A stretch of 45,265 bases of DNA, taken from positions 1-45,265 of the forward strand of contig CBDFHV010000055.1 in the NCBI GenBank assembly GCA_965247705.1, written 5' to 3'. The notes beneath the pieces were generated by a model that ran no database searches, had not been told where the DNA came from, and was given only the letters and a program-made list of their open reading frames with translations. The translations under genes and the position numbers were made by a program. Below are positions 15,529 through 24,559 of this stretch, in pieces. This stretch comes from CBDFHV01 sp965247705 (GTDB lineage Bacteria > Pseudomonadota > Alphaproteobacteria > Rhodospirillales > CAMCUA01). Positions within the stretch are counted from its first letter, which is position 1. Each line of letters begins with the position of its first letter.

Positions 15529-16608
15529 CTAGTGGATCGAATCTAACACTTGATGCCCTCGTTTGACGGCGGCGATGATTTTGTCTGGATCGGCGGTCCA
15601 GGTGAAGGGTTTTGGGTTGTCGTTGGTCTCGTCGAGGAAGCGGTTGATGGCGACCTGGAGGTCGACAATGGAGCGGAAGACGCCGCGTTTCAGGCGCCGC
15701 TTCGAGAGCTTCGCGAAGAAGCCCTCGACGGCATTGAGCCAGGAGCAGGAGGTCGGCACGAAGTGGAAGGTGAAGCGCTCGTGGCGGCCGAGCCAGGCGC
15801 GCACCTTGGCATGCTTGTGGGCGGCGTAGTTGTCGAGGATCACATGGACGCCCTTGCCGGCCGGGATATCGGCCTCGATGGCGTTGAGGAAGCGGATGAA
15901 CTCCTGGTGGCGGTGGCGCTGCATGCAGCGCCCGATGACCTTGCCCTCGAGCACGTTGAGGGCGGCGAACAGGGTGGTCGTGCCATGCCGCTTGTAGTCG
16001 TGGGTCATGGTGCCAAGACGGCCCTTTTTCATCGGCAGGCCGGGCTGGGTGCGGTCGAGCGCCTGGATCTGCGACTTTTCGTCGACCGAGAGCACGATGG
16101 CGTGGGCCGGCGGGTCGACGTAGAGCCCGACCACATCGCGCAGTTTGGCGACGAAGTCGGGATCGTTCGAAAGCTTGAATTGCCGCACCCGATGGGGCCG
16201 AAGCCCGTGTGCGCGCCAGATGCGCTGCACCGAGCTGACGCTGATGCCGGTCGCCTTGGCCATCATGGCGGCGACCCAGTGGGTCGCCTCGGCGGGCGGG
16301 TCGCTCAGCGTCAGGGCGACCACCCGCTCAGCCACCTCCGGGCCGAGCGGCGGGATGCGCGATGGCCGTGTCTTGTCGCGCAGCAGACCGTCTTAGCCCT
16401 CTTGGGCGAAGCGCTCCTGCCAGCGCCAGACGCAGGTCTTCGACTTGCCGGTCCGGCGCATGATCCCATTGGTGCCGATGCCATCAGCGCTGTGCAGTAC
16501 GATCCGTGCGCGCCAAACATGCTTCTGGGCGACGTTGCGGTCCCCGACGAGCGCCTCCAGACGACGACGGTCGGCAGGGCTCAAGATGATGCTGATTCCT
16601 GGGCGCAT
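15529..16608 (-). pseudogene. IS630 transposase interrupted by an in-frame TAA
   Basis: The frame from ATG 16608 (MRPGISIILS) encodes the helix-turn-helix half (RRTGKSKTCVWRWQERFAQEG), meets TAA at 16393-16395, then continues in the same frame with DGLLRDKTRPS and the complete DDE domain: VLSVDEKSQIQALDRTQPG, VILDNYAAHKH and SWLNAVEGFFAKL. The intact relative at 30573-31652 reads VDGLCRDKTRPP across the same point, so one codon has become a stop. The reading stop (TAG) overlaps the TA target. Probably inactive unless the stop is read through or restarted downstream. Confidence 0.85.
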
Positions 16609-16677
16609 GAGCCAGACTCGCACACAGAGAGTCCGGCGGAAATCCCCCTCGGGATTCAAATGTCAGATTTTATCCAC
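15532..16677 (-). mobile_element. IS630-family insertion sequence, copy 1
   Basis: An element of about 1146 bp bounded by TA dinucleotides (15530-15531 and 16678-16679), the target IS630 elements duplicate. The two ends are imperfect inverted repeats of roughly 30 bp starting GTGGAT: the left end reads GTGGATCGAATCTAACACTT, and the reverse complement of the right end reads GTGGATAAAATCTGACATTT. It carries one transposase gene on the - strand. Confidence 0.85.
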
Positions 16678-16763
16678 TAGCGGCCCCCCCCACATTCCGA
16701 GGCTTGGTTGGCGGCGGGTATTCGGTCACCGTCCAATTTCCTTGGGAATCCACGACGCTGGCG

Positions 16764-17198
16764 CTAGGAGCGACGAGACAAGATTAAATATAAAACCATT
16801 ATCGTCAGACACAACGGCAAGGAAACAAACAGTAAAGATCGCGGCATATATGGAAGTGTGTAAAATTTCTGATCCCAATAGTTGATCAACAATCGGTATC
16901 CCGCATAGCCGGCGAACGAGTAGCAGGAGATCCCGACCAACCACCCCAACCGCAGGGAGAACCGCTCGAACGACGCTCCGAAAATCTGGGAGAGGAAGTT
17001 CACCCGAATATGGGTGCCATTGGCCAGGCTCACGATGGCGCCCAAATAGACCACCCAGACGAACAAATACCGGGTGACTTCCTCTGCCCAGGCGTAGGGC
17101 CGGTTGAATCCGAACCGCAACACCACTTGCACGGTCAGGATGACGATGGCAGTGGCCAGCACCGCCGCCGCCAATCCCTGGATGCAGCGCTTCCACAT
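16764..17198 (-). CDS. TRAP transporter small permease (DctQ type)
   Basis: A 144-aa membrane protein with four hydrophobic helices: ~8-28, 45-65, ~85-105 and ~120-140. The family signature is clear: VLRFGFNRPYAWAEEVTRYLFVWVVYLGA, with the Trp-Ala-Glu-Glu and Arg-Tyr-x-Phe-x-Trp positions between helices 1 and 2, and GTHIRVNFL after helix 2. It ends right after helix 4, at the short end of the family range. GGGAG precedes the ATG. It follows dctP by 42 bp. The large permease that should come next is absent: within ~85 bp the IS630 copy begins. Confidence 0.88.
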   Translation of the reverse strand: MWKRCIQGLAAAVLATAIVILTVQVVLRFGFNRPYAWAEEVTRYLFVWVVYLGAIVSLANGTHIRVNFLSQIFGASFERFSLRLGWLVGISCYSFAGYAGYRLLINYWDQKFYTLPYMPRSLLFVSLPLCLTIMVLYLILSRRS

Positions 17199-17240
17199 CG
17201 ATTGGCTGCTCCCACTGGTGGTGCGGATCGGACCCGGTCG

Positions 17241-18248
17241 TTACGGCGTCTTCACGAGCAGATCGACCAGTTTCTCCAGTCCTGGGGCCTGCTTTTCCGA
17301 TTCCTGCCACAAGGGTTTCACCGTGGCGGCCCATTCGGCGGGATCGTCCGCCGCCACGACCTTCAGCCCCTTGGCGCGCAACTCGTCGTAAGCCTTGTCC
17401 TGCCGGGGACGGGATATGGTGCTGTTCGACCAAACCGCGGCTTCCTTGCCGGCGCTGCGCAGCGCCGCCTGTTGGTCCGCGGGAAGGCCGGCGACACTTT
17501 TTTGGCTTACGGCGATTCCCATGCCGCTGATCATGTGGCCGGTCTTGACAATCGCCTTGGTGACTTCATTGAACTTCATGTCCAGGGCCAGGCCGGGGTC
17601 GGAATCCATGCCGTCGGCCACACCGGTTTGCATGGCTGTATAGACCTCGCCCCAGGTTACGGGTGTTGGCCGAGCCCCCAGCAGCTCGAACATACGGATC
17701 CAGACCGGCTGCTCCGGTGAGCGCATCTTCAAACCGTTCATGCCCGCCACCGATGTAATGGCATCACCCCGGAACAGCATGTCCCGAAAGCCGAGTGCCA
17801 GCATGCCGAGGATCTCGGCGCCGGAGTTCGCCTTGATCCCGTCCTTCAGGGCCGTGCCAAACTTGCCGTCGAAAGCCCGTTCCAGATGGTCCCAATCACG
17901 GAATACGAAGGGCAACGAGATGACCCGTGCCGGCGGCCAGTACCGATCCATCAGGGCAAGGCCGGTAATCGTCATGTCGACCGCCCCCTGGTTGAGAAGG
18001 TCGAAGGCCTCGTATTCCTGGCCAAGCTGGGCCGCCGGGAACACGCGAACCGACAGCTTTCCACTGGTCTTCTGTTTGACGAGTTCAGCCACCTTCTTGG
18101 CGGTGTTGTCCACGACGCCGCCGACGGCGTGATGATGTGCCAAACGCAGCTCTGTCTGGGCGACAGCGGTCGGGACAAGCATTCCGAACAGCCCCCCCAC
18201 GACCGAAGCGGTCAGCGCGTATTGAACCACCCGTTGCACTGAAGTCAT
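17241..18248 (-). CDS. TRAP transporter solute-binding protein (DctP family)
   Basis: A 335-aa periplasmic receptor. ATG 18248 follows GGAGGA by about 6 nt and opens a signal peptide (VVQYALTASVVGGLFGMLVP, cleavage about AVAQ). The mature chain has DctP hallmarks: LRLAHHHAVGGVVDNTAKK, SGKLSVRVFPAAQLGQEYEA, GAVDMTITG, LGFRDMLFRG (the Arg that usually binds a carboxylate) and TWGEVYTAMQTGVADGMD. The substrate is therefore probably an organic acid. It diverges from the hyuB-hyuA genes, which suggests the transported acid feeds that enzyme set. Confidence 0.9.
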   Translation of the reverse strand: MTSVQRVVQYALTASVVGGLFGMLVPTAVAQTELRLAHHHAVGGVVDNTAKKVAELVKQKTSGKLSVRVFPAAQLGQEYEAFDLLNQGAVDMTITGLALMDRYWPPARVISLPFVFRDWDHLERAFDGKFGTALKDGIKANSGAEILGMLALGFRDMLFRGDAITSVAGMNGLKMRSPEQPVWIRMFELLGARPTPVTWGEVYTAMQTGVADGMDSDPGLALDMKFNEVTKAIVKTGHMISGMGIAVSQKSVAGLPADQQAALRSAGKEAAVWSNSTISRPRQDKAYDELRAKGLKVVAADDPAEWAATVKPLWQESEKQAPGLEKLVDLLVKTP

Positions 18249-18388
18249 TGTTTCCTCCTCTAAGAACAGTTCCCATTTCGCCACATCGTGCACCACGGTT
18301 CGCGGTGCCTGGGCGGCCGTTGATCACCCGGTGTTGCCGGCGCCCCCAGCGGTCACTGAACGGCAGCGGTCATCGAGTTGGTTGTTGT

Positions 18389-18425
18389 CGGTTTCCCGGT
18401 TGGAGGTGCTCCAACCTGAAAACCG
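18389..18425. promoter_or_regulatory. long inverted repeat in a divergent promoter region
   Basis: Arms of 17 bp (15 matching) around a GTG centre; the inner part GGTTGGAG-GTG-CTCCAACC is perfect. It sits in the 367-bp gap between divergent dctP and hyuB, with no T-tract, so a regulator-binding site for both operons is more likely than a terminator. I see no other convincing element or gene in 18249-18615. Confidence 0.6.
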
Positions 18426-18615
18426 AATACATCGACCGGGGCGATTGATATCCCGCTCGACGGTTTGTGCCTCCCCTGGAAGTTCTTGCGAAGTCCATCG
18501 CGTGTGGGAGAACCTGGATCATAGTGGTTTCACAATGGGCCACAAAGGCTCATATTCTCGACCTTACCTTTGCGAAACGAAGGGCGACAAGCAAAATCAG
18601 CTCCGCGGGACCACC

Positions 18616-20367
18616 ATGAACACCGAGGCCAGGGGAATGCCGGCGCTTCGACGGGACTTGGATCCCGTCCGCTTCGAAGTGGTGCGCAACGCCATCCAGG
18701 CGGTCACCGAGGAGATGTGCGCGACCCTGCGGCGGACCGCCTATTCGACGAACATCAAGACCCGGGGCGACTTCTCTTGTGCTTTTTTCAGTCACCAAGC
18801 TTTGTCCGCGTCGCAGCCCTTCGGCATCCCGGCGCATCTGGGTTCGCTGGTCCATATCGTTCCGCAGGCGGTCGAGGCCTATGGCCGGTCCAACCTCGTC
18901 GAAGGGGACCATCTGCTGACCAATGACCCCTTTACCGGCGGGGTTCATCTCAACGACATCACCCTGATCACCCCCGTATTCGATGGTCCGGACCTGTTCG
19001 GGTTCCTCGCCAACGTCGCCCACCACGCCGATGTCGGGGGCGGCGCTCCCGGCAGCATGGGTGTCTCCAGCGAGATTTACCAGGAAGGCCTGATCATCCC
19101 CCCCATCCGGTTCGCCCAGGACGATGTCATCGACCCCAACGTGTTCAAGCTCATCCGGGCCAACGTGCGCGGCGCCCGCGAGGTCTCGGGGGATTTCCGG
19201 GCTCAGGCGGGGGCGAACTGGCTTGGCGTGCGACGGGTAAAGGAACTCCTGGCGAAGTACGGGGCGGAAGAACTGAATTCCTACATCGACGAGCTGATCC
19301 ACTACACGGAACGCCGCGTCCTGGAGGAGATAAAGACGTTTCCCGTCGGCGAATACTCAGCCGAATCAATGATGGATGGGGACGGTGTCGTCGACGAGCC
19401 GATCAGATTTCGCATGACCGTCCGGATAACGCCGGAGAAGCTCACCGTCGATCTGACCGAATGCGACGACCAGCGGCAATCGCCGCTGAACGCAACATAT
19501 TCGCAGGTCTACTCGGCCGTCTGCTACGTGTTCAAGTGCCTGCTGGACCCGGACATCCCGGTCAGCGCCGGCCTGTACCGCCATCTGGAGCTGAAGGCGC
19601 GACCCGGCAGCATCGTGAACGCCACCCACCCGGCCGCCGTCGCCGCCGGCTGGGAGGTAGCGATTCACATTTGCGACCTGATGTTCCTTACCCTGTCCCA
19701 GGCCATGCCCGATCGGGTGATGGCCTGCACCAAGGGCATCGCCGGCAACCTTGCCTTCGGCGGTACCCGGCCCGACACGGGTGAATACTTCACCTACTAC
19801 GAGTCGGTGGCGGGCGGCTATGGCGCCACGTTGCGCACCGACGGTATGGACGGTGTGACCTCCCACATCCAGAACAGCGAAAACGCGCCGGTGGAGGAAA
19901 CCGAATACTACTACCCAGTGCGCATCGACCGCTACGAACTGATACCGGACTCCGAAGGCTCAGGGCGGTGCCGCGGCGGTCTTGGCATACGGCGCGACTT
20001 CGCGTTTCCCGGGTGGGGGCCGAGCTTTTCCATCCTTTCGGATCGTTCCAAGTTCTCGCCCTGGGGGCTGTTCGGCGGCGGCGACGCACGGGTCGCACAC
20101 TATGTCCTCGACCCCGACGGCGAAGCCCGTCTGCTGCCCTCCAAGATCACGCTGCGCCTCGAACCCGACGCGGTCATCAGCATCCAGTCGCCCGGCGGAG
20201 GAGGCTGCGGCGATCCTCGCGAGAGACCCCCCGAGGCGGTGTTGAGCGACGTCCTGATGGGCTACGTTTCCCGGGATCGGGCCCGCGATGTCTACGGGGT
20301 GGCCCTCGATCCAAGTGGTTCGGCGTTGAACCGGGAGAAAACGAAGCGACTGAGGAAGGGGACCTGA
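18616..20367 (+). CDS. hydantoinase B/oxoprolinase family protein (HyuB)
   Basis: A 583-aa member of the HyuB family, partner of HyuA in ATP-dependent opening of hydantoin, 5-oxoproline and related lactam rings, or in acetone carboxylase-type reactions. Family landmarks: DPVRFEVVRNAIQAVTEEM, TLRRTAYSTNIKTRGDFSCA, the metal-region segments DHLLTNDPFTGGVHLND and FGFLANVAHHADVGGGAPGS, and the C-terminal SPGGGGCGDPRER. The ATG at 18616 is poorly served by a ribosome site, but conservation begins within 15 residues of it. It is the first gene of the + strand operon. Confidence 0.88.
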   Translation: MNTEARGMPALRRDLDPVRFEVVRNAIQAVTEEMCATLRRTAYSTNIKTRGDFSCAFFSHQALSASQPFGIPAHLGSLVHIVPQAVEAYGRSNLVEGDHLLTNDPFTGGVHLNDITLITPVFDGPDLFGFLANVAHHADVGGGAPGSMGVSSEIYQEGLIIPPIRFAQDDVIDPNVFKLIRANVRGAREVSGDFRAQAGANWLGVRRVKELLAKYGAEELNSYIDELIHYTERRVLEEIKTFPVGEYSAESMMDGDGVVDEPIRFRMTVRITPEKLTVDLTECDDQRQSPLNATYSQVYSAVCYVFKCLLDPDIPVSAGLYRHLELKARPGSIVNATHPAAVAAGWEVAIHICDLMFLTLSQAMPDRVMACTKGIAGNLAFGGTRPDTGEYFTYYESVAGGYGATLRTDGMDGVTSHIQNSENAPVEETEYYYPVRIDRYELIPDSEGSGRCRGGLGIRRDFAFPGWGPSFSILSDRSKFSPWGLFGGGDARVAHYVLDPDGEARLLPSKITLRLEPDAVISIQSPGGGGCGDPRERPPEAVLSDVLMGYVSRDRARDVYGVALDPSGSALNREKTKRLRKGT

Positions 20368-20440
20368 AAACCCGGCGCGACCGCCGCTCAAGCGGCGGGC
20401 TGGCCGCCTCCAGGGCATCGCCAATCACTGGCAACGGAAC

Positions 20441-22582
20441 ATGAGTACGTTTCGCCTCGGCGTCGACATCGGGGGCACTTTCACCGACGGCGCACTGGTC
20501 AACGAAGGGACTGGCGAGACAGCGATCTTCAAGGTCCTGTCGACGCCGGACAATTTGGCCGACGGTTTCATGGAAACCGTGGACCGGGTTCTAAGACTGG
20601 AGGGATTGTCGGCGGAATCCCTGAAGTTATTGGTGCACGCCACGACCATCGCCACCAACGCCCTGATCGAGGGCGACACGGGGCGCGTCGCCCTCCTGAC
20701 CACGCGCGGGTTCCGCGATCTGCTGGAAATCGGCTATCAGACTCGTCCTCGGCTCTACGATATCTTTCAGTCCAAGCCGCGACCCCTCGTGGCCCGGCGG
20801 TGGAGTTTCGAGGTCAGCGAGCGGCTCGATGCCCATGGCCGTGTCCTCAAGCCCCTGGACGAGGCCGAGGTCCGCGCCGCCGCCAGCGCCATCCGCGCCG
20901 CCGACATCCAGGCGGTGGTGATCTGTTTCCTCCATTCGTTCGTCAATCCCGATCACGAACGGCGCGCCGCCGCGATCATGCGCGAGGAATTCCCAAGCGT
21001 ATATCTCTCGGTTTCGTCCGACGTCTGCGCCGAGTTCCGCGAGTACCCCCGGGCCAGCACCGCCGCGGTCAACGCGGCCGTGATGCCGGTCGTGGCCAGC
21101 TATCTGGAGAAGTTGGAGGGTCGGCTCAAAGATCGGGATATTCGCGCGCCCTTCTACGTCATGCAGTCCAGTGGCGGAGTCATGGGCACGGACGTGGCCA
21201 AGACGAAACCGGTCTCGATGGTGGAATCCGGCCCCGCCGCGGGGGTCATCGCCGCGGCGGCCATGGCCCGCTCCCTCGGTCAACGGGATGTCATTTCGTT
21301 CGACATGGGCGGCACCACGGCGAAGGTGGGACTCATCCGGGACGGCCACCCGACGGTGACCACCGAATTCGAGGTGGGCGCGGTATCGCGATCGACCTTC
21401 GGCGAGGGCAAGGGCGGCGGATACCCGGTGCGCACGCCGGTCATCGACCTCGTCGAGGTGGGGGCCGGCGGCGGCAGCCAGGCCTGGATCGACAGTGGCG
21501 GAGCCCTGCGGGTCGGCCCCCGCAGCGCCGGGGCCATGCCTGGTCCCGCCTGTTACGATCGCGGAGGGGAACAGCCGACGGTCACCGACGCCAACCTGTT
21601 GCTCGGCCGACTGAATCCCGACTACTTCCTCGGCGGACAGCTTGCCTTGAATGTGGCTCGTGCGAAAGAGGCCGTGGATACGGCCGTCGGCCAACCCCTG
21701 GGGCTGACCACCGCGGAGGCGGCGGCCGGCATCGTCGCCATCGCCAATGCCGGCATGATCGCGGCGATGCGATTGATCTCGGTACAGCGGGGCTACGATC
21801 CCCGCGAGTTCGTACTGGTGGCTTTCGGCGGGGCGGGGCCGGTGCATGCCTGCGCCCTTGCTCGCGAACTGGACATCCCGCGGGTGCTGGTGCCGCCATC
21901 CCCGGGCGTGCTGTCCGCCGTGGGATTGCTCAGCACCGATATCCGCCACGAATTCGTCACCACGCGCCGCAGCCTGCTGGCCGACGCCGACCCCGATGAG
22001 CTCACCGCTATGTTCACGGATTTCGAGAAGCAGGCCAGTGCGCTCCTCGATCGGGACCGGGACAATTGGGAATCCATAACTCTGGCTCGAAGCCTGGAAC
22101 TCCGCTACCGGGGGCAGTCCTACGAGCTGCCGATCGCCTTGCCCGGCGGCACCTTGGATGGGGCCGTACTGGAGCGGACCAACGTTTTGTTCGAAGCGGC
22201 GCACAAACGGGCATACGGCTACGTCGCCAGCGACGATCCGGTCGAACTGGTGAATGTCCGTCTGGTCGCGATCGGCAGGCTTCCGGGGTATCCGGAGTGG
22301 CTGATTTCCCCCGGCGACGGAGATCCGACCGGCGCGCTGAAAGGGCATCGCGCGATAACGCTGGAAGAGAGCGCGGACACCCAGGACTGCCCCGTTTACG
22401 ACCGCTACGCGCTCAAGGCCGGTGACCGGTTCCCGGGACCGGCCTTGATAGAAGAGATGGATTCGACCACCGTGGTTCTGCCGGGGTTCTCGGCCGAACT
22501 CAATGAACAGGGTTTCCTGGTGCTGCGCCAGGACGGCGGGGAGATCGCCCAGGCTCCGCCCCCCGGCCCCTCGGGAGGGTGA
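20441..22582 (+). CDS. hydantoinase A/oxoprolinase family protein (HyuA)
   Basis: A 713-aa HyuA-type subunit with an actin-like ATPase fold. It shows the N-terminal phosphate loop RLGVDIGGTFTDGALV, LVHATTIATNALIEG (the ATNA motif), LEIGYQTRPRLYDI, a second ATP-site strand VISFDMGGTTAKVGLI and the C-terminal VAFGGAGPVHACALA. With HyuB it should form the ATP-driven hydrolase; the real substrate (hydantoin, 5-oxoproline, N-methylhydantoin or another lactam) cannot be read from the sequence. It follows hyuB by 73 bp. Confidence 0.9.
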   Translation: MSTFRLGVDIGGTFTDGALVNEGTGETAIFKVLSTPDNLADGFMETVDRVLRLEGLSAESLKLLVHATTIATNALIEGDTGRVALLTTRGFRDLLEIGYQTRPRLYDIFQSKPRPLVARRWSFEVSERLDAHGRVLKPLDEAEVRAAASAIRAADIQAVVICFLHSFVNPDHERRAAAIMREEFPSVYLSVSSDVCAEFREYPRASTAAVNAAVMPVVASYLEKLEGRLKDRDIRAPFYVMQSSGGVMGTDVAKTKPVSMVESGPAAGVIAAAAMARSLGQRDVISFDMGGTTAKVGLIRDGHPTVTTEFEVGAVSRSTFGEGKGGGYPVRTPVIDLVEVGAGGGSQAWIDSGGALRVGPRSAGAMPGPACYDRGGEQPTVTDANLLLGRLNPDYFLGGQLALNVARAKEAVDTAVGQPLGLTTAEAAAGIVAIANAGMIAAMRLISVQRGYDPREFVLVAFGGAGPVHACALARELDIPRVLVPPSPGVLSAVGLLSTDIRHEFVTTRRSLLADADPDELTAMFTDFEKQASALLDRDRDNWESITLARSLELRYRGQSYELPIALPGGTLDGAVLERTNVLFEAAHKRAYGYVASDDPVELVNVRLVAIGRLPGYPEWLISPGDGDPTGALKGHRAITLEESADTQDCPVYDRYALKAGDRFPGPALIEEMDSTTVVLPGFSAELNEQGFLVLRQDGGEIAQAPPPGPSGG

Positions 22583-22618
22583 CATGGCGCGCGGCGCATT
22601 GCGTGGAGTGAAGCGACA

Positions 22619-23470
22619 ATGAAACTGATCCGTTGCGGCGACCCCGGCGACGAGCGGCCCGGCGTCGAATTGGACGATGGCACGCGCCTCGACCTGTCTT
22701 CCCTAATCGGCGATTACGATTCGGCGTTCTTCGATGGCGGCGGAGTGGAGCGCCTCGCGGCATCACTCGACGGCCAACGGGAGTGGCCCCGATTTCCGCC
22801 GGATGTTCGTACCGGCTCCCCCGTGGCGCGTCCCCACAAGCTGCTTGCCGTCGGACTCAACTACCGGACCCATGCCGAGGAGCTGGGCAGCGCAATTCCT
22901 AAAGAGCCCGAGATATTCACCAAACAGTCGTCCAGCATTTGCGGCCCCAATGACGACTTCCTCATCCCTCCGGGCTGCCAAAGTCTCGACTACGAGAATG
23001 AACTGGCCTTCGTCGTCGGGCAATCGACGCACTATCTCGCCGACGTATCGGAGGCCGCCACCCGCATCGGCGGTTATCTGGTGTGCAACGACGGCACGGC
23101 GCGGGATTTCACCGCCCGTGGCAGCCAATGGACCAAGGGCAAGAGCTGCGACACCTTCGGACCGCTGGGTCCGTGGCTGGTAACCCCGGACGAGCTTGGC
23201 GACCCGCAGCGACTTGACATCGAAACCCGGGTCAACGGCGCCATCCGACAAAACGGCAACACTGGAGACATGATTTTCGGTTGCGCGTATATCCTGTGGT
23301 ACTTGAGCCAATTCATGCGCATGGAACCGGGCGACGTGGTGACCACGGGCACGCCCACGGGCGTGGCGGCCGGAATGGACGATCCTGGCGCATTCCTCAA
23401 GAAAGGGGACGTGCTGGGACTCCGTATCCAAGGCCTGGGGACGCAAAAGCACCACATTCGGCCCGCTTGA
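22619..23470 (+). CDS. fumarylacetoacetate hydrolase family protein
   Basis: A 283-aa enzyme of the FAH superfamily. The ~70-residue N-terminal part is followed by the catalytic fold: KLLAVGLNYRTHAEELG, PEIFTKQSSSICGPNDD, the metal ligand set in LDYENELAFVVG (E-x-E) and VCNDGTARDF, and the closing MRMEPGDVVTTGTPTGVA. Members hydrolyse or decarboxylate 2-oxo and 1,3-dioxo acids, and some are acylpyruvases. It lies 36 bp after hyuA, so it probably acts on the acid released by HyuAB. Confidence 0.9.
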   Translation: MKLIRCGDPGDERPGVELDDGTRLDLSSLIGDYDSAFFDGGGVERLAASLDGQREWPRFPPDVRTGSPVARPHKLLAVGLNYRTHAEELGSAIPKEPEIFTKQSSSICGPNDDFLIPPGCQSLDYENELAFVVGQSTHYLADVSEAATRIGGYLVCNDGTARDFTARGSQWTKGKSCDTFGPLGPWLVTPDELGDPQRLDIETRVNGAIRQNGNTGDMIFGCAYILWYLSQFMRMEPGDVVTTGTPTGVAAGMDDPGAFLKKGDVLGLRIQGLGTQKHHIRPA

Positions 23471-24045
23471 GTGCTTTCACCATGGCTTGTGCCGTGGTCG
23501 GGGACAGTGGCTGTGGGGGAGCCCGCCCGACCTGCATTGCTGCTTATGGGGACGCTATGAGTTCATGGGGAAACAGCCGTCCTCGGAGGAACCCTCATTC
23601 TGTCAACGACGGCGCGATAGCGGTCAATGGGGCAGAGCACGTACAGTCCAATTGGCGTTTGAGGCTTGTCCCCATAATCCATGGGAGAGAACTGAGCCAA
23701 TAGGGGGCTTCTCACGGCGCATCGGGTGCAGCAATCCCTGTGGTGACAGCGAACTGCCTAAGAGTGTTCCAATGTCGAGGTTGAGTCCGCTCCTGGCTAA
23801 GAGCGCTGGTTTTGGATGCTCTCACACCATGACCGGAATTGCCTCGAATGCGGACATCACCATTCCGCCCCAACCCGGCACGCCTGACCCCGAGCGGTCA
23901 TTGCGAGATCGCGCGCAAAACACGCCTCCGAGCCTTCCTGCCGCCCGAAGAGCCGCCCCCACGATTGAGGCATGCAAGTTATCCGATGACCGCGTCCCCT
24001 ATCGTATCCGCGCGGGAGCGACAACCGAGATCGAGGAGAGAGCGA
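23471..24045. other. 575-bp gap, no convincing gene
   Basis: Several frames stay open here on the + strand, but none has a ribosome site, a recognisable domain or coding-like composition, and the two longest overlap each other. I see no tRNA, no repeat and no clear terminator. The last ~10 bases hold the GAGGAGAG ribosome site of the next gene. Confidence 0.5.
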
Positions 24046-24405
24046 ATGGCGGTGACCGACTGGAATGACTTTGTCGGGCAGACGGACGAACGCATGGCGG
24101 CGGTGCGACAAGGCGCGCCCGGGGTGAGCAAAGCGTTCGCGGGCCTCGCCGCGGCGGCGACGGCGCCCGGTGCCTTGGATGCCAAGACGAAGGAATTGAT
24201 CGCCCTCGCCATCGGCATTACGGCCCGATGCGATGGGTGTGTGGCCTACCACGCCCGGGCTTCGGCGCGGCTCGGGGCGACCCGTGAAGAGATCCTGGAG
24301 GTGATCGGCGTCTCGCCCTACATGGGCGGCGGCCCGTCGATGATCTATGGTGCCGAAGCGCTCGCGTCCTTCGACGGACTCTCGGAATCGGTCGCGCAGC
24401 GCTGA
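24046..24405 (+). CDS. carboxymuconolactone decarboxylase/AhpD-family protein
   Basis: A 119-aa AhpD-like protein: LDAKTKELIALAIGITARCDGCVAYHARASARLGATREEILE is the complete CMD core, with the Cys-x-x-Cys pair and following His (CDGCVAYH) that give AhpD members thiol-peroxidase or reductase activity. ATG 24046 has GAGGAGAG upstream; the frame is open earlier but not conserved. It may protect against reactive by-products or take part directly in the neighbouring catabolic route; the former is the better-supported family role. Confidence 0.88.
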   Translation: MAVTDWNDFVGQTDERMAAVRQGAPGVSKAFAGLAAAATAPGALDAKTKELIALAIGITARCDGCVAYHARASARLGATREEILEVIGVSPYMGGGPSMIYGAEALASFDGLSESVAQR

Positions 24406-24559
24406 ATCCAACGGCTGCTCCTCCTCCAGGTGATAGAGGAGCATCCGCCCGGAACGCCCACACTTGCGCTCCCCAGAGACCGCGGGCTAGCCTTGATCCT
24501 GCCCACGCTCCCCAACGACAGCGGCACTCCAGCCGCGCCTTGACTCAACGGACCTCCCC

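Noticed and set aside
23487..24068. Possible 193-aa gene upstream of the AhpD-type gene
   Set aside because: No ribosome site, no domain, unusual composition, and an equally open overlapping frame.
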